This document shows positions 35,708 to 44,742 of a stretch of 61,673 bases of DNA, piece after piece. Each line of letters begins with the position of its first letter. Positions within the stretch are counted from its first letter, which is position 1. The stretch is from an uncultured Ruminococcus sp. (GTDB taxonomy: Bacteria > Bacillota > Clostridia > Oscillospirales > Ruminococcaceae), in NCBI GenBank assembly GCA_947176415.1, contig CAMWQJ010000006.1, positions 1-61,673 on the forward strand, read 5' to 3'. A model generated the notes under the pieces. It saw only the letters and a program-made list of their open reading frames with translations. It searched no databases and had not been told where the DNA came from. The position numbers and the translations under genes were made by a program.

Positions 35708-36915
35708 GAGAGTTCGGCAACAAGTTTTTCAAAGCGTTCCATAGCTTCAATTGTCCGCTGTCTGTCACCAAATGCCGTAAGCCTGAACCAGCCCTCGCCG
35801 TTCTTTCCGAATCCCACTCCAGGAGTGCCGACAACGGCGATTTTTTCAAGCATAAGGTCGAAGAAATCCCAGCTCTTCATATCGTTAGGACACTTGAACC
35901 ATATATAAGGAGAGTTTACACCGCCTGTGAATTTTATTCCGAGTTTATCCATAGTTTCAGAAATAATCCTTGCATTTTCCTGATAGTAGGAAATGTTTTC
36001 TTTAATCTGCTTCTGTCCCTCTTTAGTGAACACCGCCGAAGCACCGCACTGTACAGGATAGGAAACGCCGTTGAACTTACTGCCCTGTCGTCTGCCCCAT
36101 ATCTGAGACAATGAAACTTCCGTGCCGTCCGAGGCAGTTACTTTTAACTGGTCGGACATAACCGTATATCCGCAACGCATACCCGTAAATCCTGCCGTCT
36201 TTGAAAGCGAACACATTTCTATCGCAACTTCCTTTGCTCCCTCTATGCAGAAAATACTTCTCGGCACATCAGGGTCTGTAATAAAAGCCTCGTAAGCCGA
36301 ATCGTAAATTATAACGGCGTTGTTTTTCTTTGCATAGCTTACCCATTCGGCGAGCTGTTCTCTCGTGTATACAGAGCCTGTCGGATTATTAGGCGAGCAG
36401 AGATATATTATATCAGCGTGTACGTTATGGTCGGGCATAACTGCAAAACCGTTTTCCTCGTTTGAGTCGACAAAGATAATCTTACGTCCGCACATGAGAT
36501 TTGAGTCAACATAAACAGGATAAGCGGGGTCTGTCACAATAATGGTATTGTCGTCACCGAATATATCAACGATGTTTCCGCAGTCGGCTTTTGCACCGTC
36601 GTTTATTCTGATATCCTCGGGCGGAACGTCCGCACCGAAACTTTTATAGTAATCGGAAATGGCATTCTTGAGAAAGTCATATCCCGTACCGCTGTCCTCG
36701 TATCCTTTGAAAGTTTCCTTTACGCCCATTTCGTCACAGCCCTTTTTCATGGCATCTATAACTACAGGCGCAATTGGAAGTGTTACGTCTCCTATACCCA
36801 TTCTTATAATATCGGCATCAGGGTTTGCCTCTTTAAAGGCGTTTATCTTCTTTGCGATGTTTATAAAAAGATAGTTCTTTTCAAGTTTCAGAAAGTTTTC
36901 ATTCAGTTTCGGCAT
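35704..36915 (-). CDS. dapL: LL-diaminopimelate aminotransferase
   Basis: A 403-residue class I/II PLP aminotransferase of usual DapL length. It converts tetrahydrodipicolinate and glutamate directly to LL-diaminopimelate, bypassing succinylated or acetylated intermediates. Markers: N-terminal MPKLNENFLKLEKNYLF, GIGDVTLP, YLCSPNNPTG for substrate, and the PLP lysine in SLSKTAGFTGMRCG. It overlaps dapF by 13 bases and the patatin gene by 4 bases, making a tight three-gene operon in order dapF-dapL-patatin. Confidence 0.93.
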   Translation of the reverse strand: MPKLNENFLKLEKNYLFINIAKKINAFKEANPDADIIRMGIGDVTLPIAPVVIDAMKKGCDEMGVKETFKGYEDSGTGYDFLKNAISDYYKSFGADVPPEDIRINDGAKADCGNIVDIFGDDNTIIVTDPAYPVYVDSNLMCGRKIIFVDSNEENGFAVMPDHNVHADIIYLCSPNNPTGSVYTREQLAEWVSYAKKNNAVIIYDSAYEAFITDPDVPRSIFCIEGAKEVAIEMCSLSKTAGFTGMRCGYTVMSDQLKVTASDGTEVSLSQIWGRRQGSKFNGVSYPVQCGASAVFTKEGQKQIKENISYYQENARIISETMDKLGIKFTGGVNSPYIWFKCPNDMKSWDFFDLMLEKIAVVGTPGVGFGKNGEGWFRLTAFGDRQRTIEAMERFEKLVAELS

Positions 36916-37784
36916 ATTACATTCTCCTTTTTTGTATTTATATATTCGTCAGGAACTTCTCCGCCACAGATATATTCGGCAGTGCCTGTCATGAATACAG
37001 TGCCGTCGGAGCAGTATGTTATCCTGAGGTCTCCGCCCCTGAGATGTACAAGCACTTCTTCGTCATATTTACATATGCCGTTGAGTACCGAGGCAACGAC
37101 AGTTGCACAAGCACCCGTACCGCAGGCGAAAGTTTCTCCGCTACCTCTTTCCCACACACGCATTTTAAGGGTCTTTGAATCGATGACTTCAACAAATTCC
37201 GTGTTTACTCTGTTCGGAAAAATTTCGTGGTTTTCAAACTTTTCTCCGTTTCTTTCAAGGTCGAGAGAATCAATATTATCAGTGAATATGACAGAATGCG
37301 GATTACCCATTGACACGCACGTCATATTCCAGACTTTTCCGTCTACCTCTACAGGCTGATGTATAAACCTGTCTCCGTCCGCCTTGACGGGAATATTTTT
37401 CGGCTCGAGTATAGCCTTGCCCATGTCAACCCTCACAAGCGATATTTTATTATCATTGCCGACAGTAAGAGTCAGATATTTTATGCCTGAGTTTGTTTCA
37501 AGCGTTATATCAGTCTTTTCGGTAAGTCCCATGTCATAGACATACTTTCCGATACAGCGTGTGGCATTACCGCACATCATGGCTTCCGAGCCGTCGGCAT
37601 TGAATATCCTCATTCGGAAATCAGCCTTATTAGACGGCATTATAAGGACAAGTCCGTCCGAGCCTATACCTTTGTGGCGGTCGCTTACCACGACAGAGAC
37701 TTTTTCAGGCTCTTCAACATTCTCTTCAAAGCAGTTGACATATATATAATCATTACCACAGCCGTGCATTTTGGAAAACTTCAT
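36903..37784 (-). CDS. dapF: diaminopimelate epimerase
   Basis: A 293-residue PLP-independent racemase that converts LL- to meso-diaminopimelate for lysine and peptidoglycan. The two catalytic cysteines lie in MMCGNATRC and FACGTGAC, and the start MKFSKMHGCGNDY is canonical. It is the first gene of the operon, with its own promoter 33 bases upstream, and its 3' end overlaps dapL by 13 bases. The two products act in consecutive steps. Confidence 0.95.
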   Translation of the reverse strand: MKFSKMHGCGNDYIYVNCFEENVEEPEKVSVVVSDRHKGIGSDGLVLIMPSNKADFRMRIFNADGSEAMMCGNATRCIGKYVYDMGLTEKTDITLETNSGIKYLTLTVGNDNKISLVRVDMGKAILEPKNIPVKADGDRFIHQPVEVDGKVWNMTCVSMGNPHSVIFTDNIDSLDLERNGEKFENHEIFPNRVNTEFVEVIDSKTLKMRVWERGSGETFACGTGACATVVASVLNGICKYDEEVLVHLRGGDLRITYCSDGTVFMTGTAEYICGGEVPDEYINTKKENVICRN

Positions 37785-37816
37785 TTCTTTAATCTCCTTT
37801 CATTTCAGCTTCTACC

Positions 37817-37845
37817 ATTATATAACATCTCTGCGGAAAAGTCAA
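37817..37845 (-). promoter_or_regulatory. promoter of the dapF operon
   Basis: Minus-strand TTGACT (37840-37845) and TATAAT (37817-37822), 17 bp apart. Confidence 0.75.
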
Positions 37846-37870
37846 GATTATTCAGCATAATTTTCTTGAT

Positions 37871-39661
37871 TCAGATATAAGCCTGTTTTTTCAGAATAGC
37901 CGAGACAGTCCGTCCGATTATAGTAAGATAATTCATATCACTTACCGACCATTTTTTGAATCTGCCGACGTAGCAGAAAGAAATCATTCCTCTGATTATG
38001 TCGTTTTCCGTTATAAGATACTGCACCGCACCGCCTATATTCTGCTCGGAAAGCTGTAAAAAAGCGTTGTCATCTCTGCCCTCAAGTTCATTTACATTGT
38101 CAATGGCAAAAATTCCGTCGCCTGAAAATCTCTCCGTATATCTGTTTGAAAAGAGATACGAGGCGTTTTTTGAGGAAGAATTTCCACAGCTGAGAATCAG
38201 ACTCATTTCGTTTCCTGAAAATATACATATATCATCAAGTCCGAACTGCACACGTATCTGTTCAAGAAGTACCGATATATCGGGAATCCGTCCGAATACA
38301 AGCCCCTCGTTAAGCTGTCCTATAAATGCGAGTTTACGGCTGGATTGTCTTTTATCACTGAGGAATGCTATATTATTCTTTATGTCTTTTTCAACAGCAC
38401 CGTGCTTTTCAATGTCATATATAACATATCTGTTCTGCCCTTTCTGCCTTGCTATATAAAGTGCCTTGTCCGCCTGCATGAAAAGCTCGTTGAAGTCCGT
38501 GCTGTCCTTAGGATAGGTGGAAACTCCCATTGAACAGGTTATCCTGATGTCTTCGGGACGGTCTGCAAATGCCCCCTCCGTCCTCGTCCGTACAGCCCTG
38601 AGAATGCCTCGCAAATCCGTTTCGTCGTTCGTATTTTCAAGCACTATCAGAAATCCTGCTCCGCTTATTCTTCCTGCCATACCCCTTTCGCCTATTTCCG
38701 TCTTTATAATCTCCGCAACCGTAAAAACAGCCTCGTCGCCGAAAAGGTGACCGTAATTATTGACTATCTCACTGAAATTGTCTATATCAAGTAGAACTAT
38801 ATTTATATTATAGTCGGGTTTTTCCGACAAAATTTCATTTGCATATTCTGTAACGGCACGCTTATTCAGAACACCTGAAAGAGAATCCCTGTTAAGTTCT
38901 ATAGCCGTGTTTAATTCTTTTGACTTATGCCCCGAACTCACTACGGAAATTATTCCGCTGACTTTTTTTATGTCGGGGTCTTCATGCCTTGTTATGCCCC
39001 TGAAAAGACAAAGTTCTTTTGATTTTCCGAAAGTAAGAAGTGATGATTCAAATTCATAGTCAAAACGATACACGCCGTTTTTTATATCGTGGCACAGATT
39101 ATTGAAATTCTCAATGCACCTTGAGGGAATATATCCCGAATCTATGGACTCTTTCTGCCATTCATCAAGCTCCTTGTCGATGATTATTATTTCACGGCAA
39201 CAGTCGGACATATATATTTTAATCCGTCTTGTCTCAAAGCAATATTCAAATACAAGGTCGTTTATAAGGCTGAGAATATGCCTGTATTCCGATATTTTTC
39301 TTTCACGGCTGTATGCGAGGTTTTCGAGCGAAAATATATCGCTGAGCAGGATACTGTACAAAGTCTCGCCCCTGTTTTCTTTCAGGAGTTTAACCGTCGC
39401 AAGAACCCATCTCGGCTGATTGTTTGTGCCTTTCATTCGGATAACCGTCTTCATTGTCCTTCCCTGTACGGCGTTTTCCATACAGTAAGTTATATTATCA
39501 AAATCCCTTTCGTCTATCGTCCTTTTTATAGAATATATAGCGTCGTTGCCGAAATAGCGGAAAAAAGCCTCGTCCGCCCTCTGCATATGAAAGCTCCTGT
39601 CTATTATTACTTTTCCGATATTATACATATCTTCATTCAGAAATCCCAGAGCGTTGTGCAT
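37871..39661 (-). CDS. degenerate GGDEF protein with PAS-like N-terminus and GAF-like C-terminus
   Basis: A 596-residue cytoplasmic protein. The N-terminal 110 residues resemble a PAS fold, followed by a second sensor-like segment (about 125-260). A GGDEF domain spans about 260-420: LLDIDNFSEIVNNYGHLFGDE is well kept, but the catalytic GG(D/E)EF reads SGAGF (about 331-335), so diguanylate cyclase activity is unlikely. The last 170 residues look GAF-like. It may bind GTP or c-di-GMP as a sensor. The start is ATG 39661 behind GGAGGG; the gene overlaps the AI-2E exporter gene by 29 bases, so the two are coupled. Confidence 0.83.
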   Translation of the reverse strand: MHNALGFLNEDMYNIGKVIIDRSFHMQRADEAFFRYFGNDAIYSIKRTIDERDFDNITYCMENAVQGRTMKTVIRMKGTNNQPRWVLATVKLLKENRGETLYSILLSDIFSLENLAYSRERKISEYRHILSLINDLVFEYCFETRRIKIYMSDCCREIIIIDKELDEWQKESIDSGYIPSRCIENFNNLCHDIKNGVYRFDYEFESSLLTFGKSKELCLFRGITRHEDPDIKKVSGIISVVSSGHKSKELNTAIELNRDSLSGVLNKRAVTEYANEILSEKPDYNINIVLLDIDNFSEIVNNYGHLFGDEAVFTVAEIIKTEIGERGMAGRISGAGFLIVLENTNDETDLRGILRAVRTRTEGAFADRPEDIRITCSMGVSTYPKDSTDFNELFMQADKALYIARQKGQNRYVIYDIEKHGAVEKDIKNNIAFLSDKRQSSRKLAFIGQLNEGLVFGRIPDISVLLEQIRVQFGLDDICIFSGNEMSLILSCGNSSSKNASYLFSNRYTERFSGDGIFAIDNVNELEGRDDNAFLQLSEQNIGGAVQYLITENDIIRGMISFCYVGRFKKWSVSDMNYLTIIGRTVSAILKKQAYI

Positions 39662-40763
39662 GGTTTTCCCTCCTTTCGAGTATCTCAAAAATCAGTTTAT
39701 AGAATACCGCAAAAAACGGTACGCCGAGGAGCATTCCGACAACTCCGAAAAGCCCTCCGCCGACAACGACGGAAGCAATAACCCATATACTCGGCAGACC
39801 TACGGACGCTCCGACGATTTTCGGATAAATCAGATTTTCTTCGAGCTGTTGGAGTATTACAAGAAATATCAGAAATATAACCGCCTGCATCGGATTTACC
39901 GTGAAAATCAGAAACGCACTTATAAAAGCACCGAGCAACGCCCCCACAATCGGCACAAGTGCAGTTACGCCAACAATAGTTCCAGCCATTGCCGAGTATG
40001 GCAGACGGAGCAATGACATTCCGATAAAGCACATAAGACCGAGTATGCACGCATCTATAAACTGTCCGACAAAAAAACTCCTGAAGCAGTCGTCCGCCAC
40101 TTCAATAACGTAACTTATACGCCTGTTGGCTTTTTCGCCTATGTAAGCGTTGAGGAATCTTCTGATGTCCGCTGAAATCCTGTCTTTGCAGATAAGCAGA
40201 TACACCGCAAAAATAACTGCAATTACGGCGTTTGTAATTACCGAAAAAGCCGAGCCGATAATTGATATAAGCGAGCCGAATACGTCATAAGCACCGCTTC
40301 CGATTTTTTCCGTTATGCCCGTAACGTCAGGTTCAAAGCTGTTTATGAAGTTCTGAATCTGCGGATATTCCCTGAGTGCTGTTTTTGCAAAAGTCTGCAA
40401 TTCCGAAAAAAACGGCGGTATTTCAACGGCTATGATTTTCACTGCCTTTACTATTTCGGGGTAAACTATGCTGACGACTACGATTATTATAAAAAAAGCA
40501 CTCGCAAAGGCAAGGGCAGTACAGACGGGTCGCCTTGATTTTATGACAAACTCCGTCTGCCGTTTCGGAAAGTAGTGTTTTTCAAAAAAAGTCATTATTA
40601 TATTGAATACGTAGGCAATCACGCAACCTGTAACCAACGGCATTACCGCCCCGACGGCTTTCATTACAAATTCCGATATTACAGAAAAATTCCTTACGGC
40701 AACACACACGGCAAGTGCAAGCACGGCGACGAGACAGCATTTTTTTATATCTCCGGTTTTCAT
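39633..40763 (-). CDS. AI-2E family transporter (PF01594)
   Basis: A 376-residue membrane protein with about eight membrane segments: two pairs near the N-terminus (about 8-55 and 70-95), a soluble periplasm-facing section (about 105-160) and several helices from 165 to the end. The motifs GTIVGVTALVPIVGALLGA and GLPSIWVI..VGGGLFGVVGMLLGVP are typical of the family. Members export diverse small molecules or ions (AI-2, Na+/H+); substrate here is unknown. The first gene of an operon with the degenerate GGDEF protein. AAGGAG precedes the ATG. Confidence 0.88.
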   Translation of the reverse strand: MKTGDIKKCCLVAVLALAVCVAVRNFSVISEFVMKAVGAVMPLVTGCVIAYVFNIIMTFFEKHYFPKRQTEFVIKSRRPVCTALAFASAFFIIIVVVSIVYPEIVKAVKIIAVEIPPFFSELQTFAKTALREYPQIQNFINSFEPDVTGITEKIGSGAYDVFGSLISIIGSAFSVITNAVIAVIFAVYLLICKDRISADIRRFLNAYIGEKANRRISYVIEVADDCFRSFFVGQFIDACILGLMCFIGMSLLRLPYSAMAGTIVGVTALVPIVGALLGAFISAFLIFTVNPMQAVIFLIFLVILQQLEENLIYPKIVGASVGLPSIWVIASVVVGGGLFGVVGMLLGVPFFAVFYKLIFEILERRENHAQRSGISE

Positions 40764-40785
40764 GGCTGTTCTCCTTTCAGTTTAT

Positions 40786-40814
40786 ATTATAATACATATA
40801 AATAACTATGTCAA
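40786..40814 (-). promoter_or_regulatory. promoter of the AI-2E/GGDEF operon
   Basis: Minus-strand TTGACA (40809-40814) and TATAAT (40786-40791), exact consensus at 17 bp. Confidence 0.8.
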
Positions 40815-40817
40815 TTA

Positions 40818-40846
40818 TTGACGGCATATCATTTTAGTGATATAAT
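40818..40846 (+). promoter_or_regulatory. promoter of the fruK-like gene
   Basis: TTGACG and TATAAT at 17 bp. Its -35 is only 3 bp from the divergent -35, so the polymerases should compete. Confidence 0.75.
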
Positions 40847-40879
40847 AATTAAAAATTATGAAACAGGAGCGATTAAAAT

Positions 40880-41812
40880 ATGATTGTTACCGTTACGCTT
40901 AACCCAGCCATAGACTGCACTATGAATATTGAAAATTATGCGGAAAATTCAGTAAACCGTGCGGAAAAACAGATTCTTACGGCAGGTGGAAAAGGAATAA
41001 ATATATCCATGATTCTTAAAAATCTCGGAATAGATACCCTCGCCCTCGGATTCTGCGGTGGTGAAACGGGACGGCTTTTCTGTAATCTTCTTGACAGGAC
41101 AGGGCTTGACTATTCTGTTGTGTGGCTTGAAAATCAGCTTACACGCATAAATGTAAAATTAAAATACAATAATGCCGAAACAGAAATAAACGGCATGGGT
41201 GCGGAAATTTCTGATGATATGCTTGAAAAATTTATTTTCGACCTCGGAAAAAAACTGAATGACAATGATATACTTGTCCTCGCAGGGAGCATTCCCTCGT
41301 CCGTTCCGTCCGATATTTACGCAAGGATTATGAAAAGCCTTTCAGACAGAAATATCCGCATTGTTGCCGATTCTTCGGGAAAACCCCTCGCCGAAATTCT
41401 TCCCTTGCGTCCTTTTCTGATAAAGCCTAATAACTTTGAACTCGGCGAAATTCTCGGGAAAAAAATCTCCACACGCAGTCAGGCACTCAGCGGTGCGGAG
41501 GATTTGCAGAAACTCGGGGCAAGAAATATTCTCGTTTCGCTCGCAGGGGAGGGAGCTGTTCTTCTTACGGAAAACGGCGATAAATACGAAATTTCCGCAC
41601 CGTCCGAAGAAGTGAAAAATTCAGTCGGAGCAGGTGATTCCATGCTTGCGGGATTCCTCGCAGGTCTCGAAAAAACAGGCGATTTTTATATTGCTTTGCT
41701 TCTCGGAACGGCTTCGGGAAGTGCCACGGCTTTTTCGGACGGTCTCGCAACAAGGGCGGAAATTGACGCACTTTTTAAACGAATAAGCGGTTTTAAAAAT
41801 TCTCCCTTATAA
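40880..41812 (+). CDS. fruK: 1-phosphofructokinase-like PfkB family kinase
   Basis: A 310-residue ribokinase-fold sugar kinase. The start VTVTLNPAIDCTM and the AGGKGINIS motif (about 36-44) are those of 1-phosphofructokinase and tagatose-6-phosphate kinase; the anion hole and base are in NSVGAGDSMLAGFL (about 249-262, catalytic Asp in GAGD). It would convert fructose-1-phosphate to fructose-1,6-bisphosphate. No fruR or PTS fructose transporter is next to it, so a different phosphosugar is possible. CAGGAG precedes the ATG. Confidence 0.85.
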   Translation: MIVTVTLNPAIDCTMNIENYAENSVNRAEKQILTAGGKGINISMILKNLGIDTLALGFCGGETGRLFCNLLDRTGLDYSVVWLENQLTRINVKLKYNNAETEINGMGAEISDDMLEKFIFDLGKKLNDNDILVLAGSIPSSVPSDIYARIMKSLSDRNIRIVADSSGKPLAEILPLRPFLIKPNNFELGEILGKKISTRSQALSGAEDLQKLGARNILVSLAGEGAVLLTENGDKYEISAPSEEVKNSVGAGDSMLAGFLAGLEKTGDFYIALLLGTASGSATAFSDGLATRAEIDALFKRISGFKNSPL

Positions 41813-41961
41813 CCAAAATATCTGCTCGGTTTTTGGCTGAATTTAACAAGATTATTTGGAAAAATATACAAATTGTGAACTCGTAAAATCTGTTTTTGCC
41901 TGTATTTAGGGAACTGTAAAAAAATAGTTAATTATAATTTTTAAGAAAAACACCTGATTTT

Positions 41962-42014
41962 TGTTAACCTCGGTTAACATTATCATTGACATTCTCCATG
42001 TCTTGTGTTAATAT
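41962..42014 (+). promoter_or_regulatory. palindromic operator and promoter of the pfl operon
   Basis: The 244 bases between fruK and pfl contain TGTTAAC-CTCG-GTTAACA (41962-41979), a perfect 7+4+7 palindrome. TTGACA (41986-41991) follows, then TAATAT (42009-42014) after 17 bp. The palindrome lies about -50, an activator position. Spacing fits an FNR/CRP-type 5-4-5 core (TTAAC..GTTAA) better than Rex (TTGTTAA-N4-TTAACAA), although the half-sites look Rex-like. Confidence 0.65.
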
Positions 42015-42056
42015 AGTGTTGGACAAAAATTCTTGTAAAAAGGAGTTATATAAAAT

Positions 42057-44111
42057 ATGGTTTTTGCAAAAGAATGGGAAGGTTTTACTCCCGGAAGATG
42101 GAGCCTCGGCGTGAACGTCCGTGACTTCATAAGAAAGAATTATACCCCATATGACGGCGACGAGAGCTTCCTTGCCGGTCCTACAGAGGCTACAACAAAG
42201 CTCTGGGAAAAGGTAATGGAGCTTACAAAACAGGAGCGTGAGGCTGGCGGTGTTCTCGATATGGACACTAAGATTGTTTCCACAATTACTTCTCACGGTG
42301 CTGGCTATCTTGATAAAGACCTTGAAAAAATCGTAGGTGTTCAGACTGATAAGCCTTTCAAGCGTTCACTTCAGCCTTTTGGCGGTATCAGAATGGCTAT
42401 GAATGCCTGCGAGCAGAACGGCTATAAAGTTGATGACGAAGTTGTAAAGATTTTTACAGAATACCGCAAGACTCACAATCAGGGCGTTTTTGACGCATAT
42501 ACTCCCGAAATGCGTATGGCTCGTAAGTCTGCTATTATAACAGGTCTTCCCGACGCTTACGGAAGAGGTCGTATTATAGGCGACTACAGAAGAGTTGCTC
42601 TCTATGGTATCGATGCACTTATCGAGGACAAGAAACATCAGATTGAAACTTCACTCGTGAGAATGACTTCAAAGAATATCCGTCTCCGTGAAGAACTCGC
42701 AGAACAGGTGAGAGCTCTCGGCGAACTCAAGAAACTTGGCGAAATCTACGGATTTGATATTTCCAAGCCCGCAAAGAATGCCAAGGAGGCTGTACAGTGG
42801 CTTTACTTCGGCTACCTTGCTGCCGTAAAGGAGCAGAATGGTGCAGCGATGTCACTCGGACGTACTTCGACATTCCTTGATATTTATATTCAGCGTGACC
42901 TCGACAACGGCGTTATCACTGAAGAAGAGGCACAGGAAATTATCGACCACTTCATTATGAAGCTCCGTATCGTTAAGTTCGCAAGAACTCCCGAATATAA
43001 CTCGCTCTTCTCAGGCGACCCGACATGGGTAACCGAGTCTATCGGCGGTGTTGATATTGACGGTCACCACCTCGTAACAAAAAACAGTTTCCGTTATCTC
43101 CATACTCTCGAAAACCTCGGTACAGCTCCCGAGCCGAACCTTACTGTTCTTTGGTCGCAGAAACTCCCGAAAAATTTCAAAGCATACTGTGCTAAGATTT
43201 CTATCAAGACTTCTTCAATCCAGTATGAAAACGACGATATGATGAGAGCTGTACACGGCGATGACTATGCTATCGCTTGTTGCGTATCTTCAATGGTTGT
43301 CGGCAAGGAAATGCAGTTCTTCGGAGCAAGAGCAAACCTCGCTAAATGTCTCCTCTACGCTATAAACGGCGGTATTGACGAGAGAATGAAAGTGCAGGTT
43401 GGTCCTAAGTACAGACCTGTTGAGGGTGATTATCTCAACTTTGACGATGTATGGGCTAAGTACCTCGACATGATGGAATGGCTCGCAGGACTTTATGTAA
43501 ATACTCTTAACATAATTCACTATATGCACGACAAGTACAGCTATGAGAGAATACAGATGGCTCTTCACGACAGGGAAGTAAAGCGTTATTTTGCTACAGG
43601 TATCGCAGGTCTCTCGGTTGTTGCTGACTCGCTTTCGGCTATCAAGTATGCTAAGGTTAAGTGCATTCGTGACGAAAACGGCGTTGTTGTTGACTACGAG
43701 ATAGAGGGCGATTTCCCGAAATACGGAAACAATGATGACAGGGTTGACGATATAGCTGTTAAGGTTGTACGCACATTCATGGATATGATTAGAAAGCATC
43801 ATACATACCGTGACGGTATTCCTACTATGTCTATTCTTACAATTACTTCCAATGTTGTTTACGGAAAGAAAACAGGCAACACCCCCGACGGACGTAAAGA
43901 AGGCGTTCCGCTTGCTCCGGGAGCAAATCCGATGCACGGCAGAGATACTCACGGTGCAGCCGCTTCACTCTCGTCTGTTGCTAAACTTCCGTTCAGACAC
44001 GCTCAGGACGGTATTTCAAATACTTTCTCTATCATTCCTAATGCTCTCGGCAAGGATATGGAAGTATTTGTGGGCGATATAGATATTGACAAACTCAGTC
44101 AGGGAGAGTAA
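42057..44111 (+). CDS. pflB: pyruvate formate-lyase catalytic subunit lacking the glycyl-radical domain
   Basis: A 684-residue PFL large part. It cleaves pyruvate and CoA to acetyl-CoA and formate in anaerobic fermentation. The N-terminus ([32 protein letters not shown]) is canonical, and the adjacent catalytic cysteines C408-C409 are in IACCVSS. The protein stops at [19 protein letters not shown], just where a complete PFL would continue into its C-terminal radical domain (RVSGYA). That domain is encoded by a separate gene 303 bases downstream, with a 71-residue gene between. The stop codon TAA is clean and there is no frame continuing the domain. Reactivity should need the separate subunit. 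AAAGGAG precedes ATG 42057. No activase is in the window. Confidence 0.93.
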   Translation: MVFAKEWEGFTPGRWSLGVNVRDFIRKNYTPYDGDESFLAGPTEATTKLWEKVMELTKQEREAGGVLDMDTKIVSTITSHGAGYLDKDLEKIVGVQTDKPFKRSLQPFGGIRMAMNACEQNGYKVDDEVVKIFTEYRKTHNQGVFDAYTPEMRMARKSAIITGLPDAYGRGRIIGDYRRVALYGIDALIEDKKHQIETSLVRMTSKNIRLREELAEQVRALGELKKLGEIYGFDISKPAKNAKEAVQWLYFGYLAAVKEQNGAAMSLGRTSTFLDIYIQRDLDNGVITEEEAQEIIDHFIMKLRIVKFARTPEYNSLFSGDPTWVTESIGGVDIDGHHLVTKNSFRYLHTLENLGTAPEPNLTVLWSQKLPKNFKAYCAKISIKTSSIQYENDDMMRAVHGDDYAIACCVSSMVVGKEMQFFGARANLAKCLLYAINGGIDERMKVQVGPKYRPVEGDYLNFDDVWAKYLDMMEWLAGLYVNTLNIIHYMHDKYSYERIQMALHDREVKRYFATGIAGLSVVADSLSAIKYAKVKCIRDENGVVVDYEIEGDFPKYGNNDDRVDDIAVKVVRTFMDMIRKHHTYRDGIPTMSILTITSNVVYGKKTGNTPDGRKEGVPLAPGANPMHGRDTHGAAASLSSVAKLPFRHAQDGISNTFSIIPNALGKDMEVFVGDIDIDKLSQGE

Positions 44112-44114
44112 TTG

Positions 44115-44330
44115 ATGATTACTCCCGATATGCTTGGAAATACTCAGTCACCTGAAGAACTCGTCGACATCATCGACAGGCTTATGGCGGAGGGTAGCGG
44201 TCACGTGAATGTTGCCACAAATAACGGCGACGGTCTCAGAATAGATACTGTAAACAGCACAGACTGCGGTATTAAAGGTGCGTGTATGCAACCGACTGAA
44301 CTGGAGATTGACCCCGACGAAGAGGAATGA
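44115..44330 (+). CDS. 71-residue protein resembling the start of a glycyl-radical domain but without the radical glycine
   Basis: A small acidic protein encoded 3 bases after pflB (ATG 44115 behind AGGGAG; TTG 44112 is possible). Residues 13-34 (SPEELVDIIDRLMAEGSGHVNV) align with residues 8-29 of the downstream radical-domain protein ([22 protein letters not shown]). After that it diverges: there is no RVSGYA loop, and instead a C51-x5-C57 pair (DCGIKGACMQP) and an acidic tail. It may be a duplicated, re-purposed radical-domain fragment, for example an assembly factor, activase adaptor or oxygen-responsive plug. I know no named family. Confidence 0.75.
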   Translation: MITPDMLGNTQSPEELVDIIDRLMAEGSGHVNVATNNGDGLRIDTVNSTDCGIKGACMQPTELEIDPDEEE

Positions 44331-44352
44331 TTTCCACTGATAATGTCACTGA

Positions 44353-44380
44353 CAGGAGACGGATTTTCCGCCGTCTTCTG
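44353..44380 (+). promoter_or_regulatory. intercistronic hairpin before the radical-domain gene
   Basis: CAGGAGACGG pairs with CCGTCTTCTG with a short loop and no T run. It could set the expression ratio by RNA processing or protection of the 3' cistron. Confidence 0.6.
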
Positions 44381-44414
44381 CCTCTATAAAATTCTTTTAA
44401 GGAGGATATTAATT

Positions 44415-44660
44415 ATGGAAAATGCAAATGCAAAACAGGTTGATAACCTTATCGAACTTATCGACGGCTACGTTGAAAAAGGTGGTCATCACCTCAACGT
44501 AAACGTATTTACAAGAGAAACTCTTCTTGACGCTCAGGCACACCCCGAAAAATACCCACAGCTTACCGTTAGAGTTTCGGGCTATGCTGTAAACTTCGTT
44601 AAGCTCACAAAGGAACAGCAGGACGACGTTATTTCAAGAACGTTCCATTCTGCACTTTAA
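44415..44660 (+). CDS. grcA: stand-alone glycyl-radical domain protein (GrcA/YfiD-like), PFL radical subunit
   Basis: An 81-residue protein equal to the C-terminal domain of [28 protein letters not shown] then RVSGYAV with the radical Gly56, and the end ISRTFHSAL. In E. coli the similar GrcA repairs oxygen-broken PFL; here the large subunit has no radical domain, so this protein is probably a required subunit. AAGGAGG at 44399-44405 precedes ATG 44415. It is the third gene of the pfl operon and two terminators follow. Confidence 0.93.
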   Translation: MENANAKQVDNLIELIDGYVEKGGHHLNVNVFTRETLLDAQAHPEKYPQLTVRVSGYAVNFVKLTKEQQDDVISRTFHSAL

Positions 44661-44669
44661 TTCAGAAAA

Positions 44670-44741
44670 AAGTCCGGATTCTTCCGGACTTCTTTTTTAT
44701 ACAGAAAAAGTCCACAGAAAAAACTGCGGACTTTGTTTTTT
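44670..44741. terminator. two terminators between the pfl and hydrogenase-like operons
   Basis: Hairpin 1 (44670-44691, AAGTCCGGA/TCCGGACTT) is followed by CTTTTTT. Hairpin 2 (44707-44734, AAAGTCCACAG/CTGCGGACTTT) is followed by GTTTTTTG and can also serve the minus strand. Confidence 0.85.
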
Positions 44742-44742
44742 G

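Noticed and set aside
41962-41979. Canonical Rex operator upstream of pfl
   Set aside because: Rex sites in Clostridia have TTGTTAA and TTAACAA 4 bp apart; here the same half-sites are 6 bp apart, so I list it as an unassigned palindrome.
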